From Polynucleobacter sp. AM-7D1 (GTDB lineage: Bacteria > Pseudomonadota > Gammaproteobacteria > Burkholderiales > Burkholderiaceae): a stretch of 64,000 nt of DNA. The stretch lies in the NCBI RefSeq assembly GCF_018688455.1, contig NZ_CP061319.1, forward strand, positions 1,870,976 through 1,934,975. The letters are read 5' to 3'. Below, piece by piece: positions 54,084 to 63,864 of this stretch. Positions within the stretch are counted from its first letter, which is position 1; each line of letters starts with the position of its first letter. Under the pieces are notes generated by a model that saw only the letters and a program-made list of their open reading frames with translations, was not told the DNA's origin and did not search any database. Both the position numbers and the translations under genes were made by a program.

Positions 54084-54282
54084 AAAGGCCTATTTTAGGA
54101 AAATTTAAGGCATTACAAGCGCATTCCAAAACCCCTAAATATGAGGATTTTGGACTTTTGTTAATTTATCGGTTAATAATAAAAAAGGGGTGTAGGAAAG
54201 ATTAGCCCAAAAATGGGCTTAATTAGGCATCCTATTTGCACCCAATAAAACATGATTTCAAGCTCAAATTTAGGCAAAACGC
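54084..54282. other. AT-rich spacer before topB
   Basis: About 200 bases with no gene. It includes a hairpin AGCCCA-AAAA-TGGGCT at 54204-54219 and many A/T runs, and presumably holds the topB promoter and leader. No clear -35/-10 pair was recognised. Confidence 0.4.
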
Positions 54283-56961
54283 GTGGCAACTAAAGCAACT
54301 ACCAAAAAAAGCAGCTCAAAAACTTCAAGCGTGGATCGCCCCAAGGCGCTCATCATTGCAGAGAAACCTTCTGTTGCGAATGACATTGCCAAGGCTTTAG
54401 GAGGTTTCACTAAATATGAAGACTATTTCGAGAGCGATGACTTTGTCATTTCTTCTGCAGTGGGCCACTTATTAGAAATTGCTGCCCCCGAGGAATTTGA
54501 TGTCAAACGTGGTAAATGGTCGTTTGCAAACCTACCGGTTGTGCCGCCCTATTTTGATTTACGCCCGATTGCCAAAACTGAATCGCGACTCAAGGTATTA
54601 CAAAAGCTCATTAAGCGCAAAGATATTAATGAGCTTATTAATGCATGTGACGCGGGGCGTGAAGGTGAATTAATTTTCCGCTTGATTGCGCAGCATGCAA
54701 AAGCGCCACAGGCCATTAAGCGTCTCTGGCTGCAATCAATGACCCCAGCAGCTATTCGTGATGGCTTTGCTTCGCTGCGTAGTGATGCCGACATGCAGCC
54801 TCTAGCAGATGCAGCACGCTGCCGCTCTGAGGCAGATTGGATGGTTGGCATTAACGGCACACGTGCCATGACAGCATTCAACAGTAAAAGCGGTGGATTC
54901 TTTTTAACGACAGTTGGTCGAGTACAAACGCCAACCTTATCAATTGTTGTAGAGCGCGAAGAGTTAATTCGTAAATTTGTCTCTAAAGACTATTGGGAAG
55001 TAAAGGCCGAGTTTATTGCTGCAGCTGGCGTATATGAAGGCCGCTGGTTTGATCCGAAGTTTAAAAAAGATGTTGCCGCCCCAGACGCTCGCGAGAATCG
55101 TCTATGGAGTGAAGCTGCTGCACAAAGCATTGTGGCTGCCTGTCGCGATAAAAAAGCGAGCGTCAAAGAAGAGGCCAAGCCAGCAACTCAGCTAGCGCCC
55201 CAATTGTTTGACTTAACTAGTTTGCAACGTGAGGCCAATGCACGCTTTGGCTTCTCCGCCAAAAATACCTTGGGTCTGGCTCAAGCACTTTACGAGCGGC
55301 ACAAGGTGCTTACTTATCCGCGTACAGATGCTAAAGCTTTGCCCGAAGATTATTTGGACACAGTGAAGCAGACCATGGAGAACCTGGCTGAGAACTCATC
55401 AGAATATCGTCCATTTGCTAAACAAATTTTGCAAGGCGATCCTAAAGATCCAAAGGCAAAAGCTGGATATGGCTGGATCAAACCAAACAAACGTATTTTT
55501 GACAATTCAAAAATTTCTGATCACTTTGCGATTATCCCAACCTTAGAGTCTCCAAAGAGTCTGAGCGAGCCAGAGCAAAAATTGTATGACTTGGTTGTTC
55601 GTCGTTTCTTGGCGGTGTTTTACCCTGCTGCCGAGTTCCGCGTCACCACTCGCATTACCGAAGCGTCAGGTCATCACTTTAAAACCGAAGGCCGTGTTCT
55701 AGTATCTCCGGGTTGGCTAACGGTGTACGGCAGATCCAATCAAGCAGATGATGAATTGGTGGCCGTACAAGAAGGTGAAACTGTACAAACTGAATCCATC
55801 TCCGCCATCCCATTAAAGACTAAACCCCCTGCTCGCTATACCGAGGCAACCTTGCTATCCGCCATGGAAAGTGCTGGCAAATGGGTAGATGATGATGAGA
55901 TGCGTGAAGCCATGGCTGAAAAGGGTTTAGGAACGCCTGCAACCCGTGCGGCCATTATTGAAGGCCTGTTAGCAGAAAAGTATATGGTGCGCGAAGCGCG
56001 CGAGCTCATTCCAACGGCCAAAGCATTCCAATTAATGACGCTACTGCGCGGCTTGGATGTAGAAGAATTAACGCGCCCTGATCTCACGGGCAGCTGGGAA
56101 AATAAACTTTCCTTGATTGAACGTGGCGAAATGAATCGCGATACCTTCATGCAAGAAATTGCACAGATGACGCAACGCATCGTCAAGCGCGCCAAGGAGT
56201 ATGACAGCGATACCATTCCTGGTGACTATGCCACTATGTCTACACCGTGCCCACACTGTAAGGGCGCAGTTAAAGAAAACTATCGTCGCTTTGCATGTGA
56301 GAAATGCGGATTTACGATTAGCAAAACTCCGGGTGGGCGCGCATTTGAATATCCAGAGGTAGAAGAGCTGCTTCGTGAAAAAACCATTGGGCCACTCCAA
56401 GGTTTCCGCAGCAAGATGGGGCGTCCATTTGCAGCAATTATTAAGTTAAGCGAAATTCCTGAAGATGATGCCGATTATCCAAATGCAGGCTTTAAGCTTG
56501 AGTTTGATTTTGGCAACACGCAAGAGGATGAATCCGAAGCAATCGACTTTACGGGCCGTCAGGCTTTAGGTGTTTGTCCAAAGTGCTCTGGTGCTGTGTA
56601 TGAAGATGGCATGCGCTATCTTTGTGAGAACAACACAGGGCCAAGTAAATCATGTGATTTCAAAACGGGCAAAGTAGTTTTGCAACAAGAAATTTCTGCG
56701 GAGCAAGTTCAAAAATTGCTAGCAGAAGGCAAAACAGATTTGCTAACCAATTTCAAATCCAACCGTACCGGTCGTGGCTTTAAGGCTTATCTTGCTTTAG
56801 GCGCAGATGGCAAAATTGGTTTTGAGTTTGAAGCCAAAGCACCCAAGACCGGTGCTGCCGACAAAGCGCCAGCGAAGAAACGTGCAGGCGCCAGTGCGGC
56901 CACTAAGTCTGCAGCAAAACCTAAGCGTGCCAGCAAAGCAAAGTCGTCCTCAAGCACTTGA
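54283..56961 (+). CDS. topB: DNA topoisomerase III TopB
   Basis: 892 residues, starting at GTG. The N-terminal Toprim domain has the TopB-type ALIIAEKPSVANDIAKAL; acidic Toprim residues are in NACDAGREGELIF, and the catalytic Tyr in LTYPRTDAKALPED. Two zinc-ribbon-like Cys pairs are in CPHCKGAVKEN and CPKCSGAV, and the last 40 residues are a Lys/Ala/Ser tail. The protein relaxes and decatenates DNA. The final 175 bases are antisense to the MnmC-type gene. Confidence 0.9.
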   Translation: MATKATTKKSSSKTSSVDRPKALIIAEKPSVANDIAKALGGFTKYEDYFESDDFVISSAVGHLLEIAAPEEFDVKRGKWSFANLPVVPPYFDLRPIAKTESRLKVLQKLIKRKDINELINACDAGREGELIFRLIAQHAKAPQAIKRLWLQSMTPAAIRDGFASLRSDADMQPLADAARCRSEADWMVGINGTRAMTAFNSKSGGFFLTTVGRVQTPTLSIVVEREELIRKFVSKDYWEVKAEFIAAAGVYEGRWFDPKFKKDVAAPDARENRLWSEAAAQSIVAACRDKKASVKEEAKPATQLAPQLFDLTSLQREANARFGFSAKNTLGLAQALYERHKVLTYPRTDAKALPEDYLDTVKQTMENLAENSSEYRPFAKQILQGDPKDPKAKAGYGWIKPNKRIFDNSKISDHFAIIPTLESPKSLSEPEQKLYDLVVRRFLAVFYPAAEFRVTTRITEASGHHFKTEGRVLVSPGWLTVYGRSNQADDELVAVQEGETVQTESISAIPLKTKPPARYTEATLLSAMESAGKWVDDDEMREAMAEKGLGTPATRAAIIEGLLAEKYMVREARELIPTAKAFQLMTLLRGLDVEELTRPDLTGSWENKLSLIERGEMNRDTFMQEIAQMTQRIVKRAKEYDSDTIPGDYATMSTPCPHCKGAVKENYRRFACEKCGFTISKTPGGRAFEYPEVEELLREKTIGPLQGFRSKMGRPFAAIIKLSEIPEDDADYPNAGFKLEFDFGNTQEDESEAIDFTGRQALGVCPKCSGAVYEDGMRYLCENNTGPSKSCDFKTGKVVLQQEISAEQVQKLLAEGKTDLLTNFKSNRTGRGFKAYLALGADGKIGFEFEAKAPKTGAADKAPAKKRAGASAATKSAAKPKRASKAKSSSST

Positions 56962-58022
56962 GCAGTAATGAGCTTGGCCGCTAAAGCCGACCACAAAATG
57001 CCTCTTGACCCTAGGGCTGTTGCTAAAAATATCCCTGGGCGTTGAGTGAGCGCCCCAATAATCGGTAAGCGATCACCTGCAACACAGCGCACACCGACAA
57101 AACTTCCTGACTTGTGAAGATGGCTAACATCACCCTCTTCATAATCCAGTAAACCCTTTGCCTGCTCGCGATTAAAGTCATCGCTTGTATCCCAATCATG
57201 CAGATCGGACTCTCCTTCATCAAAGCTAGAACCCACTATCCACTGGTAACTTCCATCGGGTAATTTCTTGGCTGGCAAACAATAGCCATCACCCGAGATG
57301 GCGGTACGAGGTAGTTTTGGCGCCCACGCATTTTTTTCGTCAATGGAAAAAATGCTCAACTGTCCACGCACCGGCCTCAATGGGAGTCGCACGTCGATAC
57401 TTCCAGCTAAATTTTTAGTTTCTAAGGCTGCCGCAATAATGACTTTATTAGCGGTCATGATGGTAATGCCCTGGGAGTCGACCAATCGCCAGCCCGTTGG
57501 GGCTTTCTCCAATCGAGCTACTGAAGTATTCCAGCGGCAAGTCAATCTTGGATTGGGGGCCAACGCATCTTGAGTTGCTTCAAACAAATTCAACGATGCT
57601 CCGCGAGGGAGCCAAATTCCATCTTGAGAAATTCCACAAACTTCCATTGCCTCATTTGCATACAGCGCTTGCGCTAAGCCTTCGTCAAGATTAAGTGACT
57701 GCAAATAGTCTGCAACATCACTCTGATTAAAAACTTTATCTTTTTTATTTGGTTGAAAGATACCATGCTGATTCCAGCACTTACCCCAGCGGGCTTCGGC
57801 TATTAGAAATGCAATACGAGTTAAGCGCAATAAACGGGGGGCGCCTCGACCAACATGTGGATGCGCAATAGCGTAGGCGTGACTAGAACATGCTGATGCA
57901 GGGTGGGGAGCTGAGTCAAGAATACAAACCGTTTGACCGCGTTCAAGCAGTTCATTGGCAATGCTAGATCCCGCAATGCCTGCCCCAATCACCACGATGT
58001 CATGGTGTTGGGGTGAGGTCAT
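56787..58022 (-). CDS. mnmC: FAD-dependent tRNA cmnm5s2U34 oxidoreductase, MnmC C-terminal domain type
   Basis: 411 residues of DAO fold: VIGAGIAGSSIANELLERG (Rossmann), LRPVRGQLSIF, and late GVRCVAGDRLPIIGAL and ALGSRGILWSALAA as in the MnmC oxidase domain. The N-terminal methyltransferase domain of bifunctional MnmC is absent. It would remove the carboxymethyl group from cmnm5s2U34 in tRNA. Its C-terminus (PARFFAGAL) is encoded antisense to the basic tail of topB: a convergent overlap of 175 bases. Confidence 0.8.
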   Translation of the reverse strand: MTSPQHHDIVVIGAGIAGSSIANELLERGQTVCILDSAPHPASACSSHAYAIAHPHVGRGAPRLLRLTRIAFLIAEARWGKCWNQHGIFQPNKKDKVFNQSDVADYLQSLNLDEGLAQALYANEAMEVCGISQDGIWLPRGASLNLFEATQDALAPNPRLTCRWNTSVARLEKAPTGWRLVDSQGITIMTANKVIIAAALETKNLAGSIDVRLPLRPVRGQLSIFSIDEKNAWAPKLPRTAISGDGYCLPAKKLPDGSYQWIVGSSFDEGESDLHDWDTSDDFNREQAKGLLDYEEGDVSHLHKSGSFVGVRCVAGDRLPIIGALTQRPGIFLATALGSRGILWSALAAKLITAQVLEDDFALLARLGFAADLVAALAPARFFAGALSAAPVLGALASNSKPILPSAPKAR

Positions 58023-58067
58023 TAAATACGGATGTTTTGAAAAGACTTCTTAAATTCCTAGGGATGA

Positions 58068-59915
58068 CTAGGCATTTAAGCGCTTCTCAATTTTGCTGCG
58101 TGCTTCGATTAGCTCTTTAGGCAAGCGCTCGCCTAGATGCTCAAACAATTCTGAATGGAGTTTGAGCTCATTCTTCCAATCGTCAACAGCAACGGTAATG
58201 GCCTTCTCAAATTTGTCTGCTGAATAATCGAGGCCATTCCAATGCATGTCAGCATGCTCTGGGCAAATACCAAACACCGTCTCTTTACCTTTAGCTGTAC
58301 CTTCAGCACGGCCTAAGATCCATGAGAGCACGCGCATGTTTTCACCGAAACCAGGCCATACAAACTTGCCGTTTTCATCTTTGCGGAACCAGTTCACACA
58401 ATAGATCTTTGGTAGCACAGCACCTTCGGCAGCAAGCTTGCTACCAATGTTCAACCAATGCTGGAAGTAATCGCTCATGTTGTAACCAGCAAATGCAATC
58501 ATCGCAAATGGGTCGCGTCGTACAACGCCTACTTGGCCAGTAATCGCAGCGGTGGTTTCAGAGCCCATTGTGGCGGCCATGTAAACACCTTCTACCCAGT
58601 CACGTGCTTCACTTACCAATGGCACTGTGTTAGAGCGACGACCGCCAAACAAGAATGCATCAATCGCAACACCCTCAGGATTGTCCCAATTTGGATCAAC
58701 TGCAGGGTTATTTGTAGCAGCTACAGTGAAGCGTGAATTTGGATGCGCAGCTTTACGACCGGCGGCACCATCAGCAGGCGTCCAGTCTTTACCTTGCCAG
58801 TCAATCAAATGTGCAGGAGGAGTATCAGTTAAACCTTCCCACCAAACATCACCATCATCAGTTAAACCAACGTTAGTGAAGATCACATCTTGGTTTAATG
58901 AATCGAGACAGTTTGGATTGGTTTGACGATTTGTACCTGGAGCAACACCAAAGTAACCAGACTCTGGGTTAATCGCAAACAAACGTGTCTTTCCTGTAAC
59001 AGGGTCCTTGCGTGGCTTGATCCATGCAATGTCATCACCAACCGTAGTGACCTTCCAACCCTCGAAGCCTTTTGGAGGAATCATCATAGAGAAGTTGGTT
59101 TTTCCGCAGGCAGATGGGAAAGCCGCGGCAATATGGTATTTCTTGCCCTCGGGTGAAGTCACGCCCAAGATCAACATGTGTTCAGCTAACCAGCCTTGAT
59201 CGCGACCCATATTGGATGCAATGCGTAATGCAAAACATTTTTTTCCTAGTAAAGCATTGCCGCCGTAACCAGATCCAAAAGACCAAATCTCACGAGTTTC
59301 TGGATAGTGAACGATGTACTTGGTTTTGTTGTTAGGCCAAGCAACATCTTTTTCGCCTGCAGCCAATGGCTTACCAACAGTGTGAATGCAAGGAACGAAT
59401 TCGCCAGTGGCGCCAAGCTGATCAATCACAGCTTTGCCCATGCGGGTCATTAAGCGCATATTGATAGCAACATAAGGGCTGTCAGACAGCTCAACGCCAA
59501 TATGGGCGATTGGGGAGCCAATTGGGCCCATGGAGAATGGGACTACGTACATTGTTCTACCGCGCATGCAGCCATCAAACAATGGCTGGAGAGTGGCACG
59601 CATTTCACTTGGCTCTACCCAGTTATTGGTTGGGCCAGCATCTTCTTTTTTTGCAGAGCAGATAAATGTGCGGTCCTCAACACGGGCCACATCATCTGGG
59701 TCTGATAGTGCTAAAAAAGCATTTTTACGCTTTGCTGGGTTGAGGCGCTTGAATACGCCCGCATTTACCAATAGCTCACAAAATTCATCATATTCGGCCT
59801 GAGAGCCATCGCACCAGCGAATCTTGTCTGGCTTGGTTAGAGCGGCAACATCTGCAACCCATTGAATGAGTTTTTGGTTTTTTACGTACTCAGGTGCATT
59901 GGTATTAATAGTCAT
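58068..59915 (-). CDS. pckG: Phosphoenolpyruvate carboxykinase (GTP)
   Basis: 615 residues. GTP-type features: the P-loop-like [16 protein letters not shown] with the reactive Cys, the metal-binding [10 protein letters not shown], and [13 protein letters not shown]. Converts oxaloacetate to PEP in gluconeogenesis, or the reverse when carboxylating. The ATG at 59915 is used. The gene stands alone, 46 bases after the MnmC gene start on the same strand. Confidence 0.96.
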   Translation of the reverse strand: MTINTNAPEYVKNQKLIQWVADVAALTKPDKIRWCDGSQAEYDEFCELLVNAGVFKRLNPAKRKNAFLALSDPDDVARVEDRTFICSAKKEDAGPTNNWVEPSEMRATLQPLFDGCMRGRTMYVVPFSMGPIGSPIAHIGVELSDSPYVAINMRLMTRMGKAVIDQLGATGEFVPCIHTVGKPLAAGEKDVAWPNNKTKYIVHYPETREIWSFGSGYGGNALLGKKCFALRIASNMGRDQGWLAEHMLILGVTSPEGKKYHIAAAFPSACGKTNFSMMIPPKGFEGWKVTTVGDDIAWIKPRKDPVTGKTRLFAINPESGYFGVAPGTNRQTNPNCLDSLNQDVIFTNVGLTDDGDVWWEGLTDTPPAHLIDWQGKDWTPADGAAGRKAAHPNSRFTVAATNNPAVDPNWDNPEGVAIDAFLFGGRRSNTVPLVSEARDWVEGVYMAATMGSETTAAITGQVGVVRRDPFAMIAFAGYNMSDYFQHWLNIGSKLAAEGAVLPKIYCVNWFRKDENGKFVWPGFGENMRVLSWILGRAEGTAKGKETVFGICPEHADMHWNGLDYSADKFEKAITVAVDDWKNELKLHSELFEHLGERLPKELIEARSKIEKRLNA

Positions 59916-60004
59916 GAGAGTCCTATGAAATGTAATATTTTTGATCGCACTATTTTAACATTTTGGGCGTATTTTTAGGCGCCGACCCACCAAGAGCAAA
60001 CCCT

Positions 60005-61387
60005 TTACTTGCCAATGCAAAACTGGCTAAATATCTTGCCCAAAAGATCGTCTGGGAGCAGTTTTCCGGTAATGTGTCCAAGCTGATCTTGTGCTAAACG
60101 GAGTTCTTCTGCAAATAACTCCAGCGATATGTTGCCATCTGCGGCGAATTGTTGAGATTTATCCAAATGGGTTGCTGCCCTATCCAGACAATCAAGGTGT
60201 CTTCTACGGGCCACAATGGCGCCCTCTTGAGAGCCGCCCCAACCAACCGATTCTAGGATTTTTTGTTTTAGAGTCTCAACCCCATCGCCAGTCTTGGCCG
60301 AAATAAGTAGGGATGGACTTTCACTTTGGTGGGATGCTTCATTAGCAAGCAAGTCAGACTTATTAATGACCTCTAAAACGGGGCACTTTGGTGGGAGGGC
60401 CTTCAATATTTGGGCTTTTAAGTCCAAAACCGCTGCGCTATCGATCGCATTAATTGAATTTGGATCTTGCAGAAAAATAACTAGGTCTGCGGCTTGTATT
60501 GCCTCCCAAGACCGTTCAATTCCCTTTGCCTCAACTAGATCGCTGGTCTCACGAAGACCGGCTGTATCAATAATGTGCATTGGAATACCGCTTATGGTGA
60601 TGCTTTCCTTAACGCGATCCCTTGTGGTTCCCGCGATAGGAGTAACAATTGCAACCTCTTCGCCAGCCAAGCGATTAAGAAGTGAGCTCTTTCCAACATT
60701 AGGGGCGCCAGCCAAAACCAGCTGAATACCATCGCGCAGAATCTTGCCCTGTTTTGCACCCTCTCTCAGCTTGTGCAGCTTTTCCATCACCGCGCTAAGG
60801 CGCTGACGAGCTTGAGCATTCTCCAAAAATTCAATCTCTTCTTCAGGAAAGTCTAGGGTGGACTCAACCAAAATGCGTAATTGGGTAATTTCTTCGATCA
60901 AGCCATTAATGTCGTTTGAGAAGACCCCTTGCAATGAACGCGCCGCCCCACGAACTGCCGCCTCACTTTGAGCATCAATTAAATCTGCGATAGCCTCTGC
61001 TTGAGCTAAATCGATTTTGTTATTGAGATACGCGCGTAAGGAAAATTCGCCCGGCTCTGCAATAACCAAACCCTGATCTTTTCCAAGCTCGAGACACCGC
61101 TTCATGACCAACTCTAAAAGCTGGGGTCCTCCGTGGCATTGCAGCTCTAGGACGTCTTCACCGGTAAAGGAGGCGGGGGCAGCAAAGAAAATTGCAATCA
61201 GTTGGTCAATCGTCTCGCCGCGCGCATCACGAAGGGTAAGGAGATTGGTTTGGCGTGGCGTAAGCACCTTGTGAAAAAGAGCTTCGGCTATTGGCAAAAG
61301 CCGTGGGCCGCTAATACGAATAACGCCGACCCCAGCCTTGCCGGGCGCAGTGGCAACCGCAATGATGGGCAGCTTTCTCGTCATCAT
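60005..61387 (-). CDS. mnmE: tRNA modification GTPase MnmE
   Basis: 460 residues. An N-terminal tetrahydrofolate-binding domain with GVIRISGP and GGPQLLELVMKRC, a central helical domain, and a GTPase domain with GAPNVGKSSLLNRLAG, DTAGLRET and NKSD, ending in the C-x-G-K motif (FCIGK). With MnmG it makes cmnm5 on U34 of tRNAs. I use the ATG at 61387; a GTG three codons upstream is possible. Fits with mnmC in the same window. Confidence 0.95.
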   Translation of the reverse strand: MMTRKLPIIAVATAPGKAGVGVIRISGPRLLPIAEALFHKVLTPRQTNLLTLRDARGETIDQLIAIFFAAPASFTGEDVLELQCHGGPQLLELVMKRCLELGKDQGLVIAEPGEFSLRAYLNNKIDLAQAEAIADLIDAQSEAAVRGAARSLQGVFSNDINGLIEEITQLRILVESTLDFPEEEIEFLENAQARQRLSAVMEKLHKLREGAKQGKILRDGIQLVLAGAPNVGKSSLLNRLAGEEVAIVTPIAGTTRDRVKESITISGIPMHIIDTAGLRETSDLVEAKGIERSWEAIQAADLVIFLQDPNSINAIDSAAVLDLKAQILKALPPKCPVLEVINKSDLLANEASHQSESPSLLISAKTGDGVETLKQKILESVGWGGSQEGAIVARRRHLDCLDRAATHLDKSQQFAADGNISLELFAEELRLAQDQLGHITGKLLPDDLLGKIFSQFCIGK

Positions 61388-61426
61388 TGCAGGCACCCTT
61401 TGTTTATTTGTTATCGGCCGAAGACC

Positions 61427-63106
61427 TTAAGCCGGCTTTTTTCCAAACATTTGATTGATTTGCCACTGCTGAGCAATTGACAGTAAGTTGTTCACCACCC
61501 AATACAAGACCAAGCCTGCTGGGAAGAAGAAGAACATTACAGAGAATACAAGCGGCATATACATCATCACCTTAGCCTGAATTGGATCTGGTGGCGTTGG
61601 GTTCAGCTTGGTTTGCACAAACATGGAGGCGGCCATAATGATTGGCAAAATATAGTATGGGTCTGGAACTGATAAATCATGAATCCACCCAATCCATGGG
61701 GCGTTGCGCATTTCTACTGAAGACAATAGAACCCAGTACAAGGCAATAAATACTGGAATCTGAATCACCACAGGCAAACAACCACCAAGGGGATTGATTT
61801 TTTCCTTGCGATACATCTCCATCATGGCTTGATTTAATTTTTGTGGGTCACCCTTGTACTGCTCTCTCATGGTGAGTAAGCGTGGTTGCACCTCTTTCAT
61901 GCGGGCCATAGATTTGTAGCTTGCCGCTGAAAGCGGGAAAAACACCAACTTAATTAAGATGGTCAATAAAATAATTGACCAGCCCCAGTTGCCCACATAA
62001 GAATGAATGTTGTCCAAGAGCCAGAAAATGGGCTTAGCCAAAATGGTTAAGTAGCCATAATCTTTTAGCAATTCAAAGCCCGGAGCAATTGTTTCCAATA
62101 CGCGCTCTTCTTGTGGCCCCACAAATAGTTTGGCTTTTTCCACAACTGTTGTGCCTGGTGCAACTACGCCCAGTGGCACTTGCATACCGATTCGATAAAG
62201 GTTGTTATCAATCTTTCCGGCATAAATATCTCGTGCTGCTTTATCGCTAGGAATCCAGGCGCTAGCAAAGTAATGCTGAACCATGGCTATCCAAGCGGGA
62301 TCGCCAGCTGGAACTTGCGTAGGAATAGTAATTTTATTTTTATCAATCGCCGTGAACTCCAGCTTGTTGAATTTTTCTTTTTCAGTGTAGGTAGCGGGAC
62401 CAGTGAAAGTGCTTGCTGAGAACGCGCCGTCAAAGGGGCCAATCTTTTGCTCTTGAGAGGCATCGCGAACGATCTCTGTGTACAGGACCAAGGGTGCTGC
62501 GTTTGCATTACTTTGTGTAACGCGGTGTCCAACATCAACCACATAACTACCCGCACTTAAGACAAAAGTCTTCTCTAGTTTTACGCCGTTACGCTCGCTT
62601 ACTAAAACAATGAAGGGGTTGCCTGAGCCGTCTTTACCAGACTGCGATAACTTAAATGTGCTGGTGTGATTCGGCAAATCCACGTTGCCCAAGGCAATTA
62701 AGCCTGAGCGTGCAAAATATTTATGGTTTAGTGTGTATTGAAACAACTCAACTTGTTTTTTTTCTGGGGTGAGCTGCTTAGGCAGGATTGCGTCAATAAT
62801 GGTGCCGCCGTTTGCACTAATCTCCAAAATCAATACATCATTTTTTAAAACAAACTTTTCAGCCGTTTCTATTGCACCAGCAACAACCATAGACGTTTGG
62901 TTTGGGGCTGGAATACTTGGATTTTGTACGGGCGACGGAATGTCGATTTTGTTCGCTGTTGTCTTATCGGCCACAACAGCAGTATTAACGGGACTCCCAC
63001 CAAACATCGATGGCTTTCCTTCATGAACTTGCCAGTTGTTGAACAACAAGATGCCCGACATGGAAAAGATTGCCCAAAGAATTGTTTTTTTATAGTCCAT
63101 TTGCAT
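61427..63106 (-). CDS. yidC: Membrane protein insertase YidC
   Basis: 559 residues. The first hydrophobic segment (about 6-20), a large periplasmic domain, and five C-terminal membrane segments with VGNWGWSIILLTILIKLVFF, NPLGGCLPVVIQIPVFIALYW and FPAGLVLYWVVNNLLSIAQQW are seen. Inserts membrane proteins alone and with SecYEG. Follows yidD closely. Confidence 0.96.
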   Translation of the reverse strand: MQMDYKKTILWAIFSMSGILLFNNWQVHEGKPSMFGGSPVNTAVVADKTTANKIDIPSPVQNPSIPAPNQTSMVVAGAIETAEKFVLKNDVLILEISANGGTIIDAILPKQLTPEKKQVELFQYTLNHKYFARSGLIALGNVDLPNHTSTFKLSQSGKDGSGNPFIVLVSERNGVKLEKTFVLSAGSYVVDVGHRVTQSNANAAPLVLYTEIVRDASQEQKIGPFDGAFSASTFTGPATYTEKEKFNKLEFTAIDKNKITIPTQVPAGDPAWIAMVQHYFASAWIPSDKAARDIYAGKIDNNLYRIGMQVPLGVVAPGTTVVEKAKLFVGPQEERVLETIAPGFELLKDYGYLTILAKPIFWLLDNIHSYVGNWGWSIILLTILIKLVFFPLSAASYKSMARMKEVQPRLLTMREQYKGDPQKLNQAMMEMYRKEKINPLGGCLPVVIQIPVFIALYWVLLSSVEMRNAPWIGWIHDLSVPDPYYILPIIMAASMFVQTKLNPTPPDPIQAKVMMYMPLVFSVMFFFFPAGLVLYWVVNNLLSIAQQWQINQMFGKKPA

Positions 63107-63110
63107 TCAC

Positions 63111-63350
63111 TTAATGATGATGAGATGTTGGTTTTACTGCTGGGTCGTAACCACCCTGTGACCATGGATTACAACGCAAAATACGCCATACCGATAGCCC
63201 AATACTTTTAAAGAATCCGTAATTTGTAAAGCAATCACATGCGTATTGAGAGCAGGAAGGTGCAAACTTACAATGCATACCAATATAAGGGCTAAGCGCT
63301 ACTTGATAGAGCCGCACGAACTTAATGGCTGCCTTGTTTATTGGGTGCAC
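63111..63350 (-). CDS. yidD: Membrane protein insertion efficiency factor YidD
   Basis: 79 residues, starting at GTG (63350). Family pattern: VALSPYIGMHCKFAPSCSQYACDCF, then WRILRCNPWSQGGYDPA, with conserved Cys residues. The stop of rnpA lies one base upstream, as usual in the rpmH-rnpA-yidD-yidC order. Confidence 0.95.
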   Translation of the reverse strand: MHPINKAAIKFVRLYQVALSPYIGMHCKFAPSCSQYACDCFTNYGFFKSIGLSVWRILRCNPWSQGGYDPAVKPTSHHH

Positions 63351-63351
63351 G

Positions 63352-63669
63352 TTAAATTAGCCCCGCAATTTGTGTTCGCAGTATGTCTTTTTCTTTGCTT
63401 CTGAGTCTGCCGCGGGTTTCGCGACCAATTGGCTTTTTCAGCTTCACCACAACATCACTGTTGAGGTTTGTAGCTTGAGCGCCCCTGACTAGTTCTCGGA
63501 TCATGCGCTTTAATTGGTTCCGGTCTACCGCGCGTTTAGCTAGTTTTTTAGCTACCGCAATACCTAAATCTGGTTTAGCGCCTTGATCGGAAGATGCCAA
63601 ATACAAACCCCAATACAAACTTGTCTTGGGGCGTGTTTTTAGTAACTCAGAAATCCTAGCGCTATTCAA
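63352..63669 (-). CDS. rnpA: Ribonuclease P protein component RnpA
   Basis: 105 residues, starting at TTG (63669); an in-frame TAG lies two codons upstream, so no longer start exists. The RNR motif is clear as RAVDRNQLKRMIREL and the central VVVKLKKP region fits. Partners RNase P RNA in 5' tRNA processing. Located 8 bases after the rpmH stop. Confidence 0.93.
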   Translation of the reverse strand: MNSARISELLKTRPKTSLYWGLYLASSDQGAKPDLGIAVAKKLAKRAVDRNQLKRMIRELVRGAQATNLNSDVVVKLKKPIGRETRGRLRSKEKDILRTQIAGLI

Positions 63670-63677
63670 CTGCTAAA

Positions 63678-63812
63678 TTAAACAGCCAGACGTTTACGGC
63701 CTTTAGCACGACGTGCATTTAATACTGCACGTCCGCTCTTGGTTTTCATACGAATACGAAATCCGTGGGTGCGTTTGCGACGTGTTACTGAGGGTTGGTA
63801 TGTTCTTTTCAT
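63678..63812 (-). CDS. rpmH: 50S ribosomal protein L34 RpmH
   Basis: 44 residues, [18 protein letters not shown] at the start and [10 protein letters not shown] at the end, as in almost all bacteria. AGGA lies 8 bases before the ATG. First gene of the leftward origin-proximal operon. Confidence 0.97.
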
Positions 63813-63833
63813 GATTCATCCTGCAAAACCCAG

Positions 63834-63863
63834 TATTTTCCTTGTTGCCAAGCAAAAGGTCAA
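63834..63863 (-). promoter_or_regulatory. rpmH: Promoter of rpmH
   Basis: Minus strand TTGACC (63858-63863) and AAAATA (63834-63839), 18 bases apart, with a short leader before the rpmH ATG. Confidence 0.55.
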
Positions 63864-63864
63864 C

